Assembly (NCBI RefSeq): GCF_016863135.1
Contig: NZ_BOOH01000014.1
Location: 1-64,000, forward strand
Length of the DNA: 64,000 bases
Direction of reading: 5' to 3'
Origin: Planobispora longispora
GTDB taxonomy: Bacteria > Actinomycetota > Actinomycetes > Streptosporangiales > Streptosporangiaceae
In this document: positions 43,031 to 52,028 of the stretch, one piece after another
Numbering within the stretch: position 1 is the stretch's first letter
Layout: every line of letters starts with the position of its first letter
The notes under the pieces: model-generated
What the model was told of the DNA's origin: nothing
Databases searched by the model: none
What the model saw: the letters and a program-made list of their open reading frames with translations, nothing else
Translations under genes and position numbers: made by a program

Positions 43031-43882
43031 ATGACCGGGATGATCGCTGTCAGCGGGCTGGAGTTCGGCTACGGGGACCGCACGGTGCTCGACGGGATCG
43101 ATCTGACCGTCGGGCACGGCGAACTCGTCGCGCTGGTGGGTGTGAACGGCTGCGGCAAGAGCACCCTGCTACGGCTCATCGCGGGGCTGCTGACCCCGCG
43201 CCGGGGCGCCGTCCGCCTCGACGGGACGGACCTGGCGAGCCTGTCCCGGCGGGAGGTGGCCCGGCGGCTGGCCGTACTGCACCAGGCCCTGGCGCCCGTC
43301 CCCGGCCTGACCGTGCGCCAGCTCGTACGGCAGGGCGGATACCCGCACCGGGGCCCGCTCGGCATGCTCGGCGCGCCCGGCGACGGGGTGGCCGAGGAGG
43401 CGATGGAACTCACCGGGGTGGCCCACATGGCCGACCGGGTGCTGGACACCCTCTCCGGCGGGGAGCGCCAGCGGGTACGGCTGGCGCTGGCCGTCGCCCA
43501 GCGCAGCCCGATCCTGCTGCTGGACGAGCCGACCGCCCACCTGGACGTCCGCCACCAGCTGGAGGTGCTCGCGCTGGTCCGCCGGTTGCGCGACAGCCGG
43601 GACCTCACCGTGCTGGCCGTGCTGCACGAGCTGGACCACGCGGCCCGCTTCGCCGACCGGATCGTCGCCCTGGCCGGCGGACGTGTCGCCGCCGACGGCC
43701 CGCCCCGCGAGGTCGTCACCGAGGAGTTGCTGGCGGCCGTGTTCGGGGTGCGGGGGCGGGTGGTGTACGACGAGCGCAACGACGCCCCCCACTGTTTCCT
43801 GGACCACCCGCTCGACGGGGCCCGCGCCCCCGCCGTCCCCGACCCCGCCGCCCCAGACCCCGAGCCCGCAGTCGCTCCTTGA
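43031..43882 (+). CDS. metallophore-type ABC transporter ATP-binding protein
   Basis: 283 residues (FepC/BtuD type). Walker A GVNGCGKST, Q-loop region LAVLHQALAP, signature LSGGERQR, Walker B ILLLDEPTAHLD and H-loop VLHELDHA are intact. AGGAGAGAG precedes the ATG. The Pro/Asp-rich C-terminal tail (about 262-283) is extra to the family. It is the last gene of the uptake operon and convergent with the Nudix regulator. Confidence 0.92.
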   Translation: MTGMIAVSGLEFGYGDRTVLDGIDLTVGHGELVALVGVNGCGKSTLLRLIAGLLTPRRGAVRLDGTDLASLSRREVARRLAVLHQALAPVPGLTVRQLVRQGGYPHRGPLGMLGAPGDGVAEEAMELTGVAHMADRVLDTLSGGERQRVRLALAVAQRSPILLLDEPTAHLDVRHQLEVLALVRRLRDSRDLTVLAVLHELDHAARFADRIVALAGGRVAADGPPREVVTEELLAAVFGVRGRVVYDERNDAPHCFLDHPLDGARAPAVPDPAAPDPEPAVAP

Positions 43883-43890
43883 GTGAGCGG

Positions 43891-44565
43891 TCAGTCCTTG
43901 AGCGAGCGGAGCATCGGGGGGTGCAGCAGCTCCGCCGGGCCGCGGCGGTAGAGCTTGGCGGGGCGGCCGCCGTCGCGGGTGGTGGTCCGCCCGGTCGGGA
44001 TGAGGAAGCCCTCGGCGTTGGTGACCTTGCGATGGAAGTTGCGCGGGTCCAGGGACCGGCCCCAGACGATCTCGTAGACCCGGCGCAGGTCGGCGACGGT
44101 GAACTCGGCCGGGCAGAAGGCGGCCCCCAGCGAGCTGTACTCCAGCTTGGCGCGGGCCCGCTCGATGCCGTCCACCATGATGCGGCGGTGGTCGAAGGCC
44201 ATCGTCGCCAGGTCCTTGACCGGCTGCCAGCTCATGTGCGCCTCCCGGGAGGCGGGCAGATCGGGGGCGAGACCCAGATAGGCGACGCTCAGCACGCGCT
44301 GGCGGGGGTCGCGGTCGGGGTAGCCGTACGTCTGGAGCTGCTCCAGGTGGACCGGGGCGCCGGGCAGGCCGGCCCGCTCGGCGAGAACCCGGGCGGCGGC
44401 GGCCGGCAGATCCTCGTCGAGCTGGATGAAACCGCCCGACAGGGCCCAGCGCCCTTCGTAGGGCGGCTTGTCCCGCAGCCAGACGAGCGCGCTCAACTCC
44501 TGCCCCCGCACCGTGAGGACGACCAGGTCCACGCTGACGGGGACGCGCGGCACAGGAGAGGTCAC
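43891..44565 (-). CDS. NrtR-like Nudix-fold transcriptional regulator
   Basis: 224 residues. The Nudix-like domain (about 5-140) has a decayed Nudix box (GGFIQLDEDLPAAAARVLAERAGL, where the usual REUXEE reads RVLAER). A C-terminal winged helix (FTVADLRRVYEIVWGRSLDPRNFHRKVTNAEGFLIPTG) matches NrtR. NrtR proteins sense ADP-ribose compounds and repress NAD genes, but no NAD gene is adjacent here. A GTG at 44565, 7 bases after TAACGT, is preferred over the GTG at 44574. Confidence 0.82.
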   Translation of the reverse strand: MTSPVPRVPVSVDLVVLTVRGQELSALVWLRDKPPYEGRWALSGGFIQLDEDLPAAAARVLAERAGLPGAPVHLEQLQTYGYPDRDPRQRVLSVAYLGLAPDLPASREAHMSWQPVKDLATMAFDHRRIMVDGIERARAKLEYSSLGAAFCPAEFTVADLRRVYEIVWGRSLDPRNFHRKVTNAEGFLIPTGRTTTRDGGRPAKLYRRGPAELLHPPMLRSLKD

Positions 44566-44572
44566 GGCAGGC

Positions 44573-44578
44573 ACGTTA
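44573..44578 (-). promoter_or_regulatory. -10 element for leaderless NrtR-like gene
   Basis: TAACGT on the minus strand, 7 bases before the GTG at 44565. Confidence 0.5.
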
Positions 44579-44584
44579 CACCGG

Positions 44585-46435
44585 TCACAGGGATATGCGG
44601 ACGTGCAACGGCTCGGCCGCCTCGCGCCCGTCGGGCCCGGTGACCCGGATCCGCACCCAGGCGTCGGCGGGCACCTGGGTCCAGTCGAAGGGCACCCACG
44701 CCGTCGTCATCCCGGCGGGCGTGCCCTCCGGCGGCGGCGCGAGGTTCACCCCGGCGACCTCGACCGTCCTGGGCGTCTGCCCCTCCCAGCCGATCTCCGC
44801 CTTCGTCCCCATGGGGATGTTGTATCCGCGGATCTCTATGCCGTCCTGGATGTCACGCGGGAGCCGTACGGCGTCCACCGGGATGGGCCGGTCGTGGTCG
44901 CGGGCGATCTCCTCGGCCAGCGACGGGGTTCCCGGGGCGGCGCAGGTGAAGAAGTCGCTCCACATGTAGGAGACGACCTTGGAGACGTAGCGGCCGACCT
45001 GGGTGACGGCCCGGTCGAGCCGTTCCTTGTCCGTGCGCCCCCGGGTCCCGGTGCGGGTGCCGCAGGGCTCGGCCCCGGAGGGCTCGAACGCCTCGACGTT
45101 GGCCCACAGCTGCACGTCGTAGCCCTGCTCGACCATCCGGGTCCGGGCCGCGGCCATCTCCCGGTAGTAGTCGCGGGTCGAGCCGTGATAGGCGTCGCCG
45201 TTGTCCAGGCCCTCCCCGACCACCGGCCGGAGCCGCTCGTCCACCGGTTCGTCGCGCTCGTCCGGCCAGAACAGCCCGACCTTGCCGGTGCCCCGGCTGT
45301 CCTGCGGCGCGACGATGCCGACGCCGGTCCTGGCCAGCGCCTCGAACCCGGCGGCCACCTCCCTGGGGGTGGCGCTGAACGCCTTGTCCTTGCGCGCCTC
45401 CAGGTAGGGGCTGACCAGGATCGGCTTGTCCGGCATCACCTGCTGGACGATCTCGTGCTGGGAGGCGTAGACCTTGAGCGTCGGATTGTCCTTGGCCGCG
45501 ACCTCGGGGTCGTCCGAACCGGAGTAGGCCATGTCGCGCATCTGGAGCTCGAACGGCTGGTAGAAGCCGCCGAGCGAGGCGCGGCCCTGGAAGCGGTTGC
45601 CGTAGTCCTGCAGGATGCGCCGGGTGAGCGTGGTGAGGGTCTCGACGCCGCGCTCGGAGGCCCGGGTGGCCTGGCCCGGGTCGCGCGGGGCCAGCGGCAG
45701 CGCGGGGAAGACCTTCATGCCGAACTGGTCGCCGAGGTCGAGCAGCTCGGTGAGGCTGTCCTCCTTCGCGGCGGCGATCAGGATCACGTGGTAGGCCCGG
45801 CCTCGGGAGCGGAGGTTCTCGCAGGTGGCGTCGTCGCTGCCGTCCTCGGGAGCGATGATCCGGTAGAAGACGGTGTCGTCGTCCACCTCGATCTTCTTCT
45901 CCACCTCGGGGCAGCGGAAGACGCCGGGCCCGAACGCCTCGTCGGTCCGGTAGACGAACGTCCAGCTGATCCGGTTGCCCGGGTTCAGCGCCGCCAGGTC
46001 GCGTTCGGCCGCGGCCACGCAGGGCACGCCGTCCTCCTCGCACGGCGCGTAGCGGTTGTCCACCGCTCCTTCCTTGTCGAGGACCTTGCCCTCCTCGTCG
46101 ACCTGCCGGGCCTGCAGGCCCCAGCCGATCCGGATCACGGTGTCGCCGCCGACCTGGTGGATGGCGCGGAACTGTCCGCGCCAGGTGCAGTGGTCGGCGG
46201 TCGGGATGAGCCAGTAGCCCGTCACCGCGTACGGCGCCTTCACCGCCGTGTCGAACGTTCCACACGGGTCGGTGAACGCGCTGACCGCGGGGGTGGGCGA
46301 GGCGGCCGGGGCGGAGGGGGAGGCGATCGGCGAGCTGTCACTGGAGGGAGTGGAGTCGTCGGGCGGCAGAACCAGCATGACCGCCGCCACAGCGGCGAGG
46401 ATCGCCACGCCGAGCAGAGCCGTGAACCAGCGCAC
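44585..46435 (-). CDS. secreted or membrane-anchored DUF4434-like protein
   Basis: 616 residues. One N-terminal signal-anchor helix (FTALLGVAILAAVAAVMLVL) is followed by a Ser/Pro-rich linker (about 25-50). A TIM-barrel-like DUF4434 region lies in the middle (FGMKVFPALPLAP, GRASLGGFYQPFELQMRDMA, KPILVSPYLEARKD, GVGIVAPQDSRGTGKVG, DVQLWANVEAFEP). A small beta domain forms the C-terminus. DUF4434 is placed among glycosidase-like folds but its activity is unknown. It sits next to the polysaccharide locus and may act on that polymer. The GTG at 46435 lies 7 bases after TAGTGT. Confidence 0.78.
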   Translation of the reverse strand: MRWFTALLGVAILAAVAAVMLVLPPDDSTPSSDSSPIASPSAPAASPTPAVSAFTDPCGTFDTAVKAPYAVTGYWLIPTADHCTWRGQFRAIHQVGGDTVIRIGWGLQARQVDEEGKVLDKEGAVDNRYAPCEEDGVPCVAAAERDLAALNPGNRISWTFVYRTDEAFGPGVFRCPEVEKKIEVDDDTVFYRIIAPEDGSDDATCENLRSRGRAYHVILIAAAKEDSLTELLDLGDQFGMKVFPALPLAPRDPGQATRASERGVETLTTLTRRILQDYGNRFQGRASLGGFYQPFELQMRDMAYSGSDDPEVAAKDNPTLKVYASQHEIVQQVMPDKPILVSPYLEARKDKAFSATPREVAAGFEALARTGVGIVAPQDSRGTGKVGLFWPDERDEPVDERLRPVVGEGLDNGDAYHGSTRDYYREMAAARTRMVEQGYDVQLWANVEAFEPSGAEPCGTRTGTRGRTDKERLDRAVTQVGRYVSKVVSYMWSDFFTCAAPGTPSLAEEIARDHDRPIPVDAVRLPRDIQDGIEIRGYNIPMGTKAEIGWEGQTPRTVEVAGVNLAPPPEGTPAGMTTAWVPFDWTQVPADAWVRIRVTGPDGREAAEPLHVRISL

Positions 46436-46442
46436 GTTCAGG

Positions 46443-46448
46443 ACACTA
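46443..46448 (-). promoter_or_regulatory. -10 element for leaderless DUF4434 gene
   Basis: TAGTGT on the minus strand, 7 bases before the GTG at 46435. Confidence 0.55.
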
Positions 46449-46561
46449 CCGTTCTCGTGATCAGAGCGATGTAAGGAAGCCCGGCGCACCGGACGCGCGG
46501 ACCGCTCGGGCGGCCGGGAGGGACGCCGGGACCGTGCCAGGCGTGCGAGCCGCGCACGGCG

Positions 46562-47650
46562 TCAGTCCTTGACCCCCGCCCATGCCTCCAGCTGGGCGAC
46601 GAAACGGCGGGCCGAGTTCGGCCAGTGGTGGTTGGCACGGGCCGCCGCATACCCTCGAGCGCCCTGGGCATGCCGCTCCTCGACGTCGTCTCTGAGAGTG
46701 AGCACGGCCTGGGCCACCGCCTTGGGGTCCCGCCAGGGCACGACCATCCCGCTGCTGTAGCGCTCGACCAGCTCCACCGCGCGCGGCGAGGGAGTCGTGA
46801 TCACGGGAATGCCGTGGGCCATGTACTCCACGATCTTCGTGGGCATGGAGTGCCGGTAGTTGGGCTCGTCGTGCAGGAGCGACAACCCGGCCAGCGCGCC
46901 GTCGAGCCGCTTGAGCGCCTCGTCGTTGGGCATGAAGTCGCGCCACTCCAGCAGGCCCTCGGTGACCGCCTCGTTCAGCGCGGGCCGCGACTGCGGGTCG
47001 GCGTAGCCGATCAGCTCGACCGCCACCCGGTACGGCTGGAGCAGGCGGGCCACCTCGATGGCCTCGCGCACGCCCCGCGCCTCCGACAGCCAGCCGAGGT
47101 AGACGATGCGGTCGTCGCCCGGCGCGACCACGTCGTCGGGCACCCACGTCTCGTTCGGCACCACCAGGTGCGCCTGGCGGAACCTCCCGGCGTAGGCGCT
47201 CTCGGCCAGCAGCAGGTGCAGGTGACGCTCGGCCGTGCCCTCCAGGAGGCGGGCCATGAACCGCACCGGCGGACGCAGGAACGCGGGCAGCCAGGGCTTG
47301 AGCGACAACGTCGCCGGGGTGTCCTCGTGCACGTCCCAGACCACCGGGGGGCGCTTGCGCACGCCCGCCACGGCGAGCAGCAGCTCGGGGTCGTGGATCA
47401 CGACCAGGTCGACCTGGTCGCGCATGCGCCTGAACACCTTGCGCGCGGCGCGCACGGCCGCCAGCCGCCTGCGCTCCGCCGCGCGGGGCAGGTCGATGCC
47501 GTTCACCCAGGGTCGCGCCATGACGCCGCGCGCGGTGTACGGCGCGGCATACGTGACCTCATGACCGGCATCCACCAGCGCCCGGATCTGCCGGTGCAGG
47601 ATCCGGGCGTCCTCGGGGTGATGCACCACCGTCATGACGAGCACGTGCAC
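46562..47650 (-). CDS. GT4-family glycosyltransferase
   Basis: 362-residue GT-B fold enzyme. The N-terminal domain starts VLVMTVVHHPEDARILHRQIRALVDAGHEVTYAAP. The donor-binding C-terminal domain has RIVYLGWLSEARGV and SMPTKIVEYMAHGIPVITTP, with the conserved Glu. It transfers a nucleotide-sugar to a growing polysaccharide; donor and acceptor are unknown. It lies 20 bases downstream of wecC. The GTG start follows AAGGGG at about 10 bases. Confidence 0.88.
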   Translation of the reverse strand: MHVLVMTVVHHPEDARILHRQIRALVDAGHEVTYAAPYTARGVMARPWVNGIDLPRAAERRRLAAVRAARKVFRRMRDQVDLVVIHDPELLLAVAGVRKRPPVVWDVHEDTPATLSLKPWLPAFLRPPVRFMARLLEGTAERHLHLLLAESAYAGRFRQAHLVVPNETWVPDDVVAPGDDRIVYLGWLSEARGVREAIEVARLLQPYRVAVELIGYADPQSRPALNEAVTEGLLEWRDFMPNDEALKRLDGALAGLSLLHDEPNYRHSMPTKIVEYMAHGIPVITTPSPRAVELVERYSSGMVVPWRDPKAVAQAVLTLRDDVEERHAQGARGYAAARANHHWPNSARRFVAQLEAWAGVKD

Positions 47651-47670
47651 TGCGCGCAGCCCCTTCGTCG

Positions 47671-48933
47671 CTAGAGCCGCTCGACGCGTTCACCCTCGGC
47701 GAGCACGCCTCGGGTGTCGAGCACGAGCTTGCCGTGGTCTTCGATGACCGTCAGGTCGAAGGCGGCGTGCTGCTGGAGCAGCAACGTGATGTCCGCCTCG
47801 GCGACCGCCGTGGAGAGGTTCTCCTCGCGCGGCACCGGGGTGCCGTCCACCGCCCACTCCTTGACGTAGGGGTCGACGAAGGCCAGATCGGCGCCGAGCT
47901 CCAGCAGCGCCCGCGCGACCGGCAGGGCCGGGGTCTCGCGCTCGTCGGCGATGTCGGGCTTGTAGGTGACGCCGAGCATCAGCACCTTGGCGCCGTTCAC
48001 GGCCTTCTTGTGCCGGTTGAGCAACCGCTGCGCGCGGGCCACCACGTAGGACGGCATCCGCTCGTTGATCTCCTGGGCCAGCTCCACGAACCGGAACGGG
48101 TAGCCCAGCTTGCGCACGGTGTAGGACAGGTAGGACGGGTCGACCGGGATGCAGTGGCCGCCCACGCCCGGCCCGGGCAGGAACTTCTGGAAGCCGAACG
48201 GCTTGGTGGCCGCCGCCTCGATGGACTCCCAGAGGTTGATGCCGAGCTCGTCGCAGAAGATCGCCATCTCGTTGACGAGGGCGATGTTGACGTGCCGGTA
48301 GGTGTTCTCCAGCAGCTTGGCCATCTCGGCCTCGCGGGTGCCGCTGACGGGCACGACCTGCTCGATGAACTGCGCGTAGAACGCGGTGGCCACGTCGCGG
48401 CAGGCGCCGGTGTAGCCGCCGACGACCTTGGGCGTGTTGCGCAGGCCGAACTTGGGGTTGCCCGGGTCGATGCGCTCGGGCGAGAAGGCGAGGTGGAAGT
48501 CCTTGCCCGCGGTGAGCCCGGAGGACTCCAGCAGGGGACGGGCGACCTCGTCGGTGGTGCCGGGCCAGGTGGTGGACTCCAGGACCACCAGGGCGCCCGC
48601 GCTGAGGTTGCGCGCGACGGTGGCGGTGGCGCCCTCCACGGCGGACAGGTCGGGACGGTGGTCCTCGTCCAGCGGGGTGGGGACGCAGATGACGATGGTG
48701 CGGCTCTGCGCCAGCACGCTCTCGTCCAGCGTCGCCCGGAAGCCCCCGGCCAGCATGTGCTCGAGGTCGGCGTCGGTCAGATCGTCGATGTAGGAGCGGC
48801 CGGCGTTGAGGGCGTCCACCTTGCGGGGGTCGACCTCGAATCCGACGACACGCAGCCCTGCCGCGACGGCCTCCTTGGCCAGCGGCATTCCGACGTATCC
48901 CAGACCGATCACGGCCAGGTCGTAGCCGGTCAC
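47671..48933 (-). CDS. wecC: UDP-N-acetyl-D-mannosamine dehydrogenase-type enzyme
   Basis: 420-residue UDP-sugar dehydrogenase (UDPG/MGDP family). It oxidises C6 in two NAD-dependent steps. The NAD loop is IGLGYVGMPLAKEA. EMAKLLENTYRHVNIALVNEMAIFC and FLPGPGVGGHCIPVDPSYL carry the catalytic Cys, and LMLGVTYKPDIADERETPA is the C-terminal substrate site. Partnership with wecB (2-epimerase) in the same locus supports ManNAcA production rather than glucuronate. GTG at 48933 fits the Rossmann start. GTG 48963 is an alternative behind a TAACCT box (48977-48982). Confidence 0.88.
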   Translation of the reverse strand: MTGYDLAVIGLGYVGMPLAKEAVAAGLRVVGFEVDPRKVDALNAGRSYIDDLTDADLEHMLAGGFRATLDESVLAQSRTIVICVPTPLDEDHRPDLSAVEGATATVARNLSAGALVVLESTTWPGTTDEVARPLLESSGLTAGKDFHLAFSPERIDPGNPKFGLRNTPKVVGGYTGACRDVATAFYAQFIEQVVPVSGTREAEMAKLLENTYRHVNIALVNEMAIFCDELGINLWESIEAAATKPFGFQKFLPGPGVGGHCIPVDPSYLSYTVRKLGYPFRFVELAQEINERMPSYVVARAQRLLNRHKKAVNGAKVLMLGVTYKPDIADERETPALPVARALLELGADLAFVDPYVKEWAVDGTPVPREENLSTAVAEADITLLLQQHAAFDLTVIEDHGKLVLDTRGVLAEGERVERL

Positions 48934-49062
48934 TGGGAGACCCTGGGGACACGGAAACAACACTTCATGGTCGCAAAGGTTATCTCAACTCGGCACAAGC
49001 CACGCCTGATGCAACTAAACGCATGGCAAACATGAGGGTTGTCCATGAATGTCGCCTGGCCG

Positions 49063-50730
49063 TCAGGCGAGAATGGATCTATAGAGGTCACGATAGGTCT
49101 CCGCGATCCGGCTCCATGTGCGCTTGGCGGCCACCTCCGCGCGTCCCGCCTCGCCCATCAGGGCCCGCCGCTCCGGGTCGTCCCGGAGCCCGGCGATCGC
49201 CTTGGCGAGCGCCTCGGGGTCTCCCGGCGGGACCAGCAGCCCCGCGCCGTCCGAGCCCACGAGCTCCGACAGGGCGGGCAGATCGCTGAGCACGACGGGC
49301 TTGCCGAGAGCCATCGCCTCGACGGGTTTCAATGGCGTAACAAGTCGACAAACCCGCAGGTCCTCGCGGGGGCAGACGAAGATGTCGATCGCCGACTGCG
49401 CCTGGAGCGCCTCGTCCGGGCCGACCCTGCCGGGCAGGATCGCGATGTCCGTCAGGCCCAGCGCCTCGACCTGCTCCAGCAGCGCCGGACGCTCCGCGCC
49501 GTCGCCCACGAGCAGCACCTTGACCGGGGCGCCCTGGTCGCGCAGGAGCGCGGCGGCGCTGATCATCGTCGCGAAGCCCTCGTAGGCCACGATGCTGGAC
49601 ACCGAGCCCATGACGATCTCGTCGTCCGCGATGCCGTACGCCGCACGGAAGGCCGCGCCGTCGTAGGAGGCGGTCAGCAGCGCGTCGTCCACCGCGTTGG
49701 GCGCGAGGTGGATCTTCTCCCGCGGCACGCCCCGTTCGACGATCTCGGCGGCCATCGTCTCGGCGAGGGTGACCACGGCGTCGGCGGAGCGCATGATGAA
49801 CGCCTCGCGGTCGCGCTGGAGGACGTGCCGCTGGCTGCCGATCCGCTTGGGGTCGCGGGAGGCCCAGGTCTCCTCCAGGAAGCCCCGGACCTCGTAGACC
49901 ATGGGCGTGCCGGTCCGCTCCCGCACGGCCAGCGCCACCGAGCCGTTGCGGTGGTCGGTGGCGGCGTGGAGGATCTGCGGCCGGAGCGTCCTGACCAGCT
50001 CGGTCACCTCGCCGGCGCCGCGGATCATCCGGCCCTGGCTCTCGAACGGCACATCGCCGCTGGGGAGCAGCCGGTGGTAGGGGATCCCGTCGAGCTCCTC
50101 GTACGGCGTGGCGTCGGCGTGGCCCTGCATCATCGGCCAGCCCCAGCTGGTGACGACGTGCGGGTCCAGGCCCGCGGCCTGCTGCGCGGTGACGATCCGG
50201 TGCGTGCGCACGGTGTAGCCGGCCTGCGTGTACGGCAGAGCGTTGGTGACCAGGTGCATCACCCGCCCCTCGACCCGCTCGCCCACGATCACCTTGGCCT
50301 TGGGCGGGATCGGGTTGGGCTGGATGGCGGCCAGCTCGCCGGCGTAGTAGGCGGCCCGGCGCTTGATGAAGGGGTACTTGCCGTGCGCCTTGAGCACCTC
50401 GGCGGCCTCGGTCATCCGGCCGGCGTCGAAGTGCTCCTTCGCCTCGTTCCACGGTCCCCGGACCATCCGCATGCCGAGCTTGCGCACGACGATCTTGGCG
50501 CGGCGCGCGACGGGCCAGGCGACCTTGCCCACGACGGGGCGCATGCGCGGCGGAAGGGCCTCCGCGGCCGCGTGCGCGACGCGCATGGGGTCGGTCTTGA
50601 CCTTGGTCGCGACGACTCGGGAAACGATGATCGGATGCTGGGCGAACCCCTTGAGGAGGCCGCGGAAACCGGCACGCGCCGACTTCGCGGAAACCTTGGG
50701 GGACTCCGGCCGACTGGCGTCAGGTACCAC
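49063..50730 (-). CDS. GT4-family glycosyltransferase with N-terminal extension
   Basis: 555 residues. A basic helical extension of about 160 residues without recognised domain precedes the GT-B core. The core includes GRVMHLVTNALPYTQAGYTVRTH, VYEVRGFLEETWASR, HLAPNAVD, KVLLVGDGAERP, and LVTPLKPVEAMALGKPVVLSDLP with the conserved Glu. It probably builds a surface polysaccharide. It is divergent from wecB. A TACGGT box sits 7 bases before the GTG, so a leaderless mRNA is likely. Confidence 0.87.
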   Translation of the reverse strand: MVPDASRPESPKVSAKSARAGFRGLLKGFAQHPIIVSRVVATKVKTDPMRVAHAAAEALPPRMRPVVGKVAWPVARRAKIVVRKLGMRMVRGPWNEAKEHFDAGRMTEAAEVLKAHGKYPFIKRRAAYYAGELAAIQPNPIPPKAKVIVGERVEGRVMHLVTNALPYTQAGYTVRTHRIVTAQQAAGLDPHVVTSWGWPMMQGHADATPYEELDGIPYHRLLPSGDVPFESQGRMIRGAGEVTELVRTLRPQILHAATDHRNGSVALAVRERTGTPMVYEVRGFLEETWASRDPKRIGSQRHVLQRDREAFIMRSADAVVTLAETMAAEIVERGVPREKIHLAPNAVDDALLTASYDGAAFRAAYGIADDEIVMGSVSSIVAYEGFATMISAAALLRDQGAPVKVLLVGDGAERPALLEQVEALGLTDIAILPGRVGPDEALQAQSAIDIFVCPREDLRVCRLVTPLKPVEAMALGKPVVLSDLPALSELVGSDGAGLLVPPGDPEALAKAIAGLRDDPERRALMGEAGRAEVAAKRTWSRIAETYRDLYRSILA

Positions 50731-50737
50731 GGTCGTG

Positions 50738-50743
50738 ACCGTA
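50738..50743 (-). promoter_or_regulatory. -10 element for leaderless glycosyltransferase gene
   Basis: TACGGT on the minus strand, 7 bases before the GTG at 50730. Confidence 0.5.
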
Positions 50744-50787
50744 CCATAGGCAACGTTTGCCCCACTCCCTTATGAAAGGCGAGGTCA

Positions 50788-51957
50788 ATGAGGGACTCCG
50801 CCCCTTCGCAGGCGAATCCGGCCCCCGAGAACCCCCTCGTCCTGCACGTGCTGGGCGCCCGTCCCAACTTCGTGAAGGCGGCCCCCGTCGTGCGCGCCCT
50901 CGCCGAACTGGGCGTGCGGCAGGGCATCATCCACACCGGCCAGCACTACGACGCGCTGATGTCGGATGTGTTCTTCGCCGACCTCGGTCTCCCCGAGCCG
51001 GTCGCGAACCTGGGCGTCGGGTCCGGCTCGCACGCCCGTCAGACGGCGGCCCTGCTCACCGGCCTGGAGGAGGTCGTGCTGGAGCACGACCCGGCGCTGG
51101 TCGTCGTCTACGGCGACGTGAACTCGACGCTGGCCGCGATCCTGGTCTGCGCCAAGCTCCACATCCCGACCGCGCACGTCGAGGCGGGCCTGCGCTCCTT
51201 CGACCGGGGCATGCCCGAGGAGGTCAACCGGATCGTCACCGACGCCCTGTCGGACATCCTGTTCGCCACCTCGCCGGACGCCCTGTCCTACCTGGCGAAC
51301 GAGGGCGTGGACCCGGCGCGCGTCCACCTCGTCGGCAACCCGATGATCGACAGCCTGTTCTCCGCGCTCGACCGCCTCGACCCGGCGCCGGTGCGGGAGC
51401 GCCTGAGCCTGCCCGAGCGGTACGGCGTGGCCACCCTGCACCGCCCCGCCAACGTCGACGACCCGGCCTCGGCCAAGGAACTGGTCGACGCCGTCCTGCA
51501 GGTGAGCGAGCGCCTGCCGATCGTGGTCCCGATCCACCCGCGCGGGCGCGAGCGCCTGGCCGCGGCCGGCCTGGTGACCGGGGGGAACCTGCTGATCGTC
51601 GATCCGCTGGGCTACGTGGACTTCCTCTCCCTGGTCCGCGGCGCGTCCCTGGTCGTCACCGACTCCGGCGGCGTGCAGGAGGAGACGACGATGCTGGGCG
51701 TGCCCTGCCTGACGGTCCGGCCCAACACCGAGCGGCCGATCACCGTCACCCACGGCACCAACCGCCTGGTCACCCCGGCCCTGCTCCCGGCCGCCGCCGA
51801 CAAGGCCCTGGCCGACAGCGCGGCGACGCCCTCGGGCGAGCTGCCCCCGCTCTGGGACGGCAAGGCCGGCCCCCGGATCGCCCGGGTGATCGCGGCCTGG
51901 CTCAAGGGGGAGAACCTCTCTCCGGCGTCGCAGGCCGTACCTCCCCAAAACCGATAA
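50788..51957 (+). CDS. wecB: UDP-N-acetylglucosamine 2-epimerase (non-hydrolysing)
   Basis: 389 residues. It interconverts UDP-GlcNAc and UDP-ManNAc. GARPNFVKAAPVVRAL, TGQHYDALMSDVFFADL, VVVYGDVNSTLA, HVEAGLRSFDRGMPEEVNRI, and VVTDSGGVQEETTMLGVPCLTVR with NTERP are hallmark stretches. GAGGT precedes the ATG. The product is the substrate of the dehydrogenase encoded at 47671-48933, so the locus can make UDP-ManNAcA for surface polymer synthesis. Confidence 0.95.
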   Translation: MRDSAPSQANPAPENPLVLHVLGARPNFVKAAPVVRALAELGVRQGIIHTGQHYDALMSDVFFADLGLPEPVANLGVGSGSHARQTAALLTGLEEVVLEHDPALVVVYGDVNSTLAAILVCAKLHIPTAHVEAGLRSFDRGMPEEVNRIVTDALSDILFATSPDALSYLANEGVDPARVHLVGNPMIDSLFSALDRLDPAPVRERLSLPERYGVATLHRPANVDDPASAKELVDAVLQVSERLPIVVPIHPRGRERLAAAGLVTGGNLLIVDPLGYVDFLSLVRGASLVVTDSGGVQEETTMLGVPCLTVRPNTERPITVTHGTNRLVTPALLPAAADKALADSAATPSGELPPLWDGKAGPRIARVIAAWLKGENLSPASQAVPPQNR

Positions 51958-51994
51958 AACCGCTATTTCGGCACGGCTCCCAGGTGGGAAGCCG

Positions 51995-52000
51995 TACTCT
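51995..52000 (+). promoter_or_regulatory. -10 element before the two-domain glycosyltransferase
   Basis: TACTCT, 28 bases before the ATG at 52029. Here the mRNA would have a short leader with AAAGGCG as ribosome-binding site. Confidence 0.4.
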
Positions 52001-52028
52001 GGCACGACCCCGGACAAAGGCGATTCGC

